From positions 73,305,186 through 73,369,185 of the forward strand of contig CM056743.1 of the NCBI GenBank assembly GCA_029851415.1: a DNA stretch of 64,000 nt, read 5' to 3'. The stretch comes from Eretmocerus hayati (taxonomy: Eukaryota > Arthropoda > Insecta > Hymenoptera > Aphelinidae). How positions within the stretch are numbered: position 1 is the stretch's first letter; every line of letters starts with the position of its first letter. Of the stretch, positions 59,057 to 64,000 are shown in pieces. The notes under the pieces were generated by a model. The model did no database searches and was not told where the DNA came from. It saw only the letters and a program-made list of their open reading frames with translations. A program made the translations under genes and the position numbers.

Positions 59057-59400
59057 ACAAATCTTTGAATCCATATGAATGTAAAGGCCTCTGAATCTAA
59101 AGAAACATCATTAAAAAATCTTATAATTGAATCGTTGTAAACACAATGCTGTTTAACTGATGAGAGAAATATTTGAACAACAAGTAGTCAAGTAAAATGA
59201 AGAATCGTTTACATAGCCTTGAATTCTAATAAACATATCAATACTCATTATGATTGTCAGAAAAACAAACTTAAATTTCTAAACACTTGAAAATATCTTC
59301 TTATTGTTGTTCGTCACCTGTGAACATATAAGAAAACAAACAACACATATTAAGATTCAATTATTTTGATTCATGATTCATAAAGATTCCAGATTCATTC

Positions 59401-62400
59401 CTAACGATTCCTTGGATTCTTTGTAATCTTACGAGTAAGATATTCATGTGATTCGTATGGCAATGGTTTAGTCATAATATCAGCAACATTTTCTTTTGTT
59501 GCAACCCATTTGACTATAATCTTTCCTTGTTCAACACATTGTTTTATGAAATCACCATGTGTTTCAGCCATATGGACTCTATTTCCAGATTTTTCTCTTT
59601 GATTCAATTTCTTAGTAATTTCATCAATTGGTTCGTCGAAAGTTTTTAGCTTATGACTGCCATCCATTTGAGTGCAATTACCGGCAGATTGATTATCACA
59701 CCAAACTGTGACAGGATATAAAGTCTTTCCTAATGTATATCGAATCGATTTATCTATTGAGATGAGTTCTCGACAAGCTTCACTCATTGCTAGATATTCT
59801 GCTTCACAAGTCGAAAGAGTAACATATTTTTGTTTGTAACTTTTCCAAGCGATTACATCCCCGAACAATTTAATAACATAACCTCCAGTTGAAGTTGAAT
59901 CATCACAATCTCGGAAACTAGCATCAGTTAATGCCTCTAAATTTTCACCTAAAGATGTAAAAACGATTCCTAGATTCTTTGTTCCTTTGAGATACCTAAA
60001 GACTCTCTTAACATTTTTCCAATCAATTTCAGTTGGATTACTCTGTTTTCTAGCTAGAAAATTTACAGCAAAAGCAATGTCAGGTCGAGTAGCTACTGAT
60101 AAGTACATCAAACATCCAATAGCTTCTCTGTATGGTACTCTTTTTGATTCTTGATTCGTAATCATAATTTGAGATTCGTTTGATTCGATTTTACTTTTCT
60201 TATTTTTGTTACTCACTTGTCTCGTTATCATAGGCGTATTTTGAGGATTGGAATCTTGCATATTAAATTTTTCTAGAATCGTTTGAGTGTACTGAGCTTG
60301 GTGTAATAGAATCGTTCCTTTTTCAATATTTCTTTCAATATTCATACCTAGAAATAGTTTGGGTTCACCAAGATCTTTCATTTCAAAAACTTTACTCAGA
60401 TGTGATTTCACATACAATAATTTGTTTGAATCGTTACTTGCAACTATCATATCATCTACATATAAGAGAACAAGTATCATTATTCCATTTTGCCTCCATG
60501 TGAAAAGACAAGGTTCATGTAAATCATTCTCTAAACCTAGTGCTTTCATTTCCTTTTTGAATCGTTTGTTCCATTTTTTAGGACTAACTCTCAAACCATA
60601 CAATGATCTTTCGAGTTGACATGCTTGAGTCGATAGAATATTTTTATCAACCTCAAGACCTTTTGGGATTTCCATGTATACTTCTTCATCCAAATCTCCA
60701 TTCAAGAAAGCTGTCTTAACATCGAGTTGACAAGCTTGAAGTTGATATTTATTTATGATAGCAAGAGTTGCTCTAACTAGAGATAACCTTGCTACTGGCG
60801 CGTAAGTTTCCTTTAGATCATAAATATTTTTATCTTTGAATCCTCTAATAACTAATCTAGCTTTATATCTGAATTTATCATTTGATTCTATCTTTCTTTT
60901 GAAAACCCATTTTGAATCTATAATATTTGCTCGTGTACCATCATTCTGAGTTTTAGGTCGATCAACTAAAGACCACACTCGATTCTTACGCATAGACTCT
61001 AATTCTTCGTTAATTGCTTCGATCCAAAATTTTCTTTCAGGAGAAGCCATTGCTTCTTCATAAGACGTTGGGTCTTTGTACACTGATGCAATGAGAATAT
61101 GAGCTAAAATATCATCTTGACATCGTTTATCAGAATCATTATGAACCTCACTATAGTTAGCAAAACTAGAATCTTGTATTGGTTTCTGAGTTGAGAAAAT
61201 TTTATTATTCTCAGAATGATCAATCTTTCTTTTGGCTTTACTACGAGTCAAAGGACCTTGAGATATTTGAATCGTCTCATCGCCTTGATGAGTCGTGTGA
61301 ATTCTTTCGTTTTTCCGAGGTCTGCCTCTTTTTTTATTTTTAGATGAATCATTTACAAGTTGTTTTTCTGGAATACTACTTTCATCATTGACACCATCAA
61401 AGTGAATCGAATCGTTGATAGTATCAACAACTTGTTTTGATGATTCAATCGTATCTCCATTTGTAAGTGATTTCTTTTTGTAAATATCACCATAAACTAA
61501 TTTTTCATTGAATCTAACATTTCTTGATTCTAAAAATTTCCGTGAAGAGGGATGCCAAAATATGTAACTTGTTTCTTTGTATCCTACCAAATAAACTTTG
61601 ATAGCTTTTGCTTCGAACTTAGATTTTGATTTGTTGACCTTGACATAACTCACACATCCGAATCGTCTAATTTGTTCCAAATGACAACTTGCATTTGGTG
61701 CGAATTTGTTGATTGGAATATCATATCCAATAGCTTTGTGAGGAGTCTTGTTATAACAACTTACAGCAACTTCTGCAGCTAATTCCCACATTGAGTTAGG
61801 TAAACCAGAATCAATTAATATAGCTAAAATTTTTCTTTGAATCGTTTTGTTGAATCGTTCTGCTGTGCCATTATGTTCAGGAGTATATGGAGGAGATAAT
61901 TTTGATTCTATATTCTCCTTTTCTAATACTTCTGCAAAATGTCCTCCCATATATTCAAGAGCTTGATCTGATTTGATATAGCAAACTTTCACATTTTCAC
62001 CTATCAAATTTCGAGCTGATATCAAGAATGATTCTAACGCCTGGCCAGCTTGGTCTTTACTCTTCAAACAATAGACCATTGAGAATCTAGAATAATCATC
62101 TACAAACACTATAATAAATACATTTTGTCCAGGATACGACACAGGACTTATTTTTCCCATAATATCCGTATGAATGACTTCAAGAGGTCTTTGAGCTCTT
62201 GCTCGTACTTCTTTGGATGGTAATCTTTCCATTTTCGACATTATGCATACTTCACAGTCTAGAATAGAATCGTCAAATTTTACATTTTCTAACAAATTTG
62301 TTTTCTTCTGAAGTGTTCGAAGATAACCCAAAGATGCATGTCCTAACCTAGTATGCCATAGTTGTCCTAGATTCAAACTTTTGGAATTTTCACTCGTTTG

Positions 62401-63810
62401 TTTATCTAAATTCTTATCAATTGAATCATTTGAATTTATCAACGATATCAATTCATCAGAGCTTATAATAAAATTCTTGAGTGAGCTATTACTGGAAAGA
62501 TTCGTGGTAGACTCTACTGGATTCTGCTGATTGTTGAGAGTTTTCTCTACTAGAACTACATCTTTCTCCCTCCCAATCGAAGAATCAGTATTTATAGATT
62601 CGTTAGTAGCTCCCTCCGAAGCTAACAACTCTTCATCGTTATGACTCGTGTTCGACTCTTCTGGTGATTCAAGATGTGATACTACTCGAGCATTACATGA
62701 ATAATTTTTCAAAGTGGATTCTTTAGAATCATAAAACTCATTATTTTTAACTTCAAATCGAATAATCCAATTCGGTTTCTTATAAGTGCCTTGGAAAAGA
62801 ATTTTATCTGTGAATTTATCGTAAACTTTGAAGATTTTATCATCTAAATAAATTGAAAACCCTGAGTCAGCTAATTTTCTCAAAGAAAGCAAGTTTTCAG
62901 ATAAATCTTTAGTAGCAATAACATCAGTCAATCGAATCAATTTTTTATCAGATGTCTCATTTGCTAAACTGAGTTCACCTTTCCCATCTATAACTAAATT
63001 TGCAAATTCGTTCTTATTCGCACTCTTAATGATTCCATTTTCGAGTCTTTTAAAATTAGAAAGAACCATAGACTGATTCACTATATGATCAGTTGCACCA
63101 GAATCTGCGATAAAATTTATAAAATTTTGTGCTCGATATGATTTTGAGAATAATTTCTTACCTTCACTCTCACTTTCGCTTTCTTCATCTTCATTTTCGC
63201 TTGAATTTACAACCATTCGAGCAGCTCGTTTAAAATTCTTCTTACTCTTTTTCAAATTTTCTTTCTTACTAATTTTGCCTAGATTTTTCTTTCCAGATTT
63301 TCTTTTTCGTAGATTCTTACTTTGATTGTTAGAATCTGAGTCTTTGTCTTTTATTCTAGATATAGAAGGACTCTTACCTCGTCTAGGATTTGGACAAAGT
63401 CCACCCTTTTTGTGTACTGTCTGACAGCGATAATGTAGCCACTTGTCAGTGTTGTGGAGAGGACAATCAACACCAGCTCTGTGACCTCTCTGACCACACC
63501 TATGACAAGGATTTGAATCGTTCTCGTTGTAGCTGACTCTATTGACTCTTGAATCGTTGCGTTGATTGCGATCAGATTCGGACTGAAACATGAATGATTT
63601 CATTTGATCTATATTCATTCCGATCTTGTTATCGTTTTTCTTTATAAGATTCGTTTGTCTCAAATCTTCATTCACTCCAGAGACTGCATGATAGAATAAT
63701 GAACTCAATTCTTCATCATCCAAAGGTTTTGATTCGTTAGATAAATTATACTCTCTCACTAGAGAGTCGAATCGTTCGCAAAAATCGAATACCTTCTCGT
63801 TTCGTTTCAT
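59401..63810 (-). CDS. Ty1/copia Gag-Pol polyprotein (open 1,469 codons)
   Basis: Domains in order. Gag C-terminal part with the zinc knuckle CHRCGQRGHRAGVDC (residues 102-116) and a second Cys/His cluster. A basic linker. Protease with FIADSGATDHIV (active-site Asp-Ser-Gly at 236-238). Integrase with WHTRLGHASLGYLR..CEVC finger (about 480-520) and core residues in HTDIMGK (about 545), VDDYSR, KSDQALEYM and SPPYTPEHNGTAERFN. Reverse transcriptase with KWVFKRKIE, LDVKTAFLNGDLDEEVYM and LLYVDDMIVAS (about 1115). RNase H with LTDASF (about 1290), TLSTCEAEYLAMSEA, VWCDNQSA and VATKENVADIMTKPL. All catalytic positions appear intact. The ATG at 63810 is probably internal; the real Gag start is upstream and is cut off by a TGA near 63826. 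Confidence 0.92.
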   Translation of the reverse strand: MKRNEKVFDFCERFDSLVREYNLSNESKPLDDEELSSLFYHAVSGVNEDLRQTNLIKKNDNKIGMNIDQMKSFMFQSESDRNQRNDSRVNRVSYNENDSNPCHRCGQRGHRAGVDCPLHNTDKWLHYRCQTVHKKGGLCPNPRRGKSPSISRIKDKDSDSNNQSKNLRKRKSGKKNLGKISKKENLKKSKKNFKRAARMVVNSSENEDEESESESEGKKLFSKSYRAQNFINFIADSGATDHIVNQSMVLSNFKRLENGIIKSANKNEFANLVIDGKGELSLANETSDKKLIRLTDVIATKDLSENLLSLRKLADSGFSIYLDDKIFKVYDKFTDKILFQGTYKKPNWIIRFEVKNNEFYDSKESTLKNYSCNARVVSHLESPEESNTSHNDEELLASEGATNESINTDSSIGREKDVVLVEKTLNNQQNPVESTTNLSSNSSLKNFIISSDELISLINSNDSIDKNLDKQTSENSKSLNLGQLWHTRLGHASLGYLRTLQKKTNLLENVKFDDSILDCEVCIMSKMERLPSKEVRARAQRPLEVIHTDIMGKISPVSYPGQNVFIIVFVDDYSRFSMVYCLKSKDQAGQALESFLISARNLIGENVKVCYIKSDQALEYMGGHFAEVLEKENIESKLSPPYTPEHNGTAERFNKTIQRKILAILIDSGLPNSMWELAAEVAVSCYNKTPHKAIGYDIPINKFAPNASCHLEQIRRFGCVSYVKVNKSKSKFEAKAIKVYLVGYKETSYIFWHPSSRKFLESRNVRFNEKLVYGDIYKKKSLTNGDTIESSKQVVDTINDSIHFDGVNDESSIPEKQLVNDSSKNKKRGRPRKNERIHTTHQGDETIQISQGPLTRSKAKRKIDHSENNKIFSTQKPIQDSSFANYSEVHNDSDKRCQDDILAHILIASVYKDPTSYEEAMASPERKFWIEAINEELESMRKNRVWSLVDRPKTQNDGTRANIIDSKWVFKRKIESNDKFRYKARLVIRGFKDKNIYDLKETYAPVARLSLVRATLAIINKYQLQACQLDVKTAFLNGDLDEEVYMEIPKGLEVDKNILSTQACQLERSLYGLRVSPKKWNKRFKKEMKALGLENDLHEPCLFTWRQNGIMILVLLYVDDMIVASNDSNKLLYVKSHLSKVFEMKDLGEPKLFLGMNIERNIEKGTILLHQAQYTQTILEKFNMQDSNPQNTPMITRQVSNKNKKSKIESNESQIMITNQESKRVPYREAIGCLMYLSVATRPDIAFAVNFLARKQSNPTEIDWKNVKRVFRYLKGTKNLGIVFTSLGENLEALTDASFRDCDDSTSTGGYVIKLFGDVIAWKSYKQKYVTLSTCEAEYLAMSEACRELISIDKSIRYTLGKTLYPVTVWCDNQSAGNCTQMDGSHKLKTFDEPIDEITKKLNQREKSGNRVHMAETHGDFIKQCVEQGKIIVKWVATKENVADIMTKPLPYESHEYLTRKITKNPRNR

Positions 63811-64000
63811 TCGAATTTCATATCACTTTCCTTTGATAGTTACTGGATCTAAATTCAACTCTTTCCTTCTGAGTTCTTGAAGTTTGCTCAGATATTCTTT
63901 TGGATCTTGAATGTTAGTGATTCTACTATGATACTTTTCATCAATTCTATTCATGATTATATCTCTGACTTGATTCTTTCTTCGAATTCTTTGAGTCTCA
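63811..64000 (-). pseudogene. Upstream gag part of the copia element, closed by one TGA
   Basis: In the same frame as the long polyprotein, the minus strand from 64000 reads Gag-like sequence (NRIDEKYHSRITNIQDPKEY, then LSKLQELRRKELNLDPVTIK). It meets TGA at about 63828-63826, five codons before the ATG at 63810. Either this copy has a nonsense mutation or the stop is read through. The rest of gag is beyond the window. Confidence 0.7.

Larger units (their letters stand above)
58550..64000 (-). mobile_element. Ty1/copia LTR retrotransposon, 5' part outside the window
   Basis: Read on the minus strand: the end of gag (64000 down), then protease, integrase, reverse transcriptase and RNase H in the Ty1/copia order (integrase before reverse transcriptase), ending at 59401. 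A 350-base untranslated stretch, a polypurine tract and the 3' LTR follow. The 5' LTR and start of gag lie beyond 64000. The long frame is intact, so the copy is young. Confidence 0.9.

Overview
This window reads as a repeat-rich stretch of an arthropod genome, most likely an insect. It is AT-rich and gene-poor, has GT-AG introns, and is dominated by retrotransposons and long foldback DNA elements. There are no bacterial-style operons, no CRISPR array, and no rRNA or tRNA gene that I can support. The only host gene I recognise is a decayed 5' part of a HEATR5-type (HEAT repeat protein 5) gene at 47.6-50.6 kb. The species cannot be named from this sequence.

Layout. 0.3-2.0 kb: tandem duplication with a period of about 828 bp. 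2.3-3.4 kb: a 1.1-kb foldback element. 3.5-11.5 kb, minus strand: remains of a Ty3/gypsy-type LTR retrotransposon that carried an envelope-like glycoprotein gene of the type shared with chuvirus-like (Jingchuvirales) glycoproteins. That gene is broken by frameshifts, by stops and by about 4 kb of inserted DNA, including another foldback element and a truncated non-LTR 3' end. 12.5-17.5 kb, plus strand: a nearly complete CR1/L2-group non-LTR retrotransposon with a PHD-finger ORF1 and a frameshifted endonuclease-reverse transcriptase ORF2. 17.5-21.6 kb: no recognisable genes. 21.6-27.1 kb, plus strand: an I/Jockey-group non-LTR retrotransposon with an intact zinc-knuckle ORF1 and a broken ORF2 that ends in RNase H. 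27.1-29.8 kb: no recognisable genes.

29,776-45,241: a very large (about 15.5 kb) LTR element. Its two 705-bp LTRs differ at only two positions that I found, it is flanked by CATT on both sides, it has a tRNA-type primer binding site, and it has an intact gag ORF with four zinc knuckles. It has no detectable protease, reverse transcriptase, RNase H or integrase. The roughly 10 kb after gag holds an array of GTGGTT..AACCCAC repeats, GC-rich hairpins with a shared loop, a minisatellite, a foldback element and an 0.85-kb direct duplication. This is the most unusual object in the window: a young, gag-only, apparently non-autonomous LTR element.

45.2-58.5 kb: decayed host-like DNA with the HEATR5 fragment. 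Exon 1 is open, exon 2 has a nonsense codon, and exon 3 is present three times in a degenerate tandem array. Two more foldback elements lie in this region. 58.5-64.0 kb, minus strand: a Ty1/copia element with a 3' LTR, a polypurine tract and a 1,469-codon open polyprotein frame. Its gag start lies beyond the window and is separated from the long frame by one in-frame TGA.

The retrotransposon proteins would act in their own replication (RNP assembly, reverse transcription, integration). Only the two non-LTR ORF1 proteins, the LTR-element Gag and the copia polyprotein are open over long distances. All identifications come from motif reading by eye; no database search was possible.
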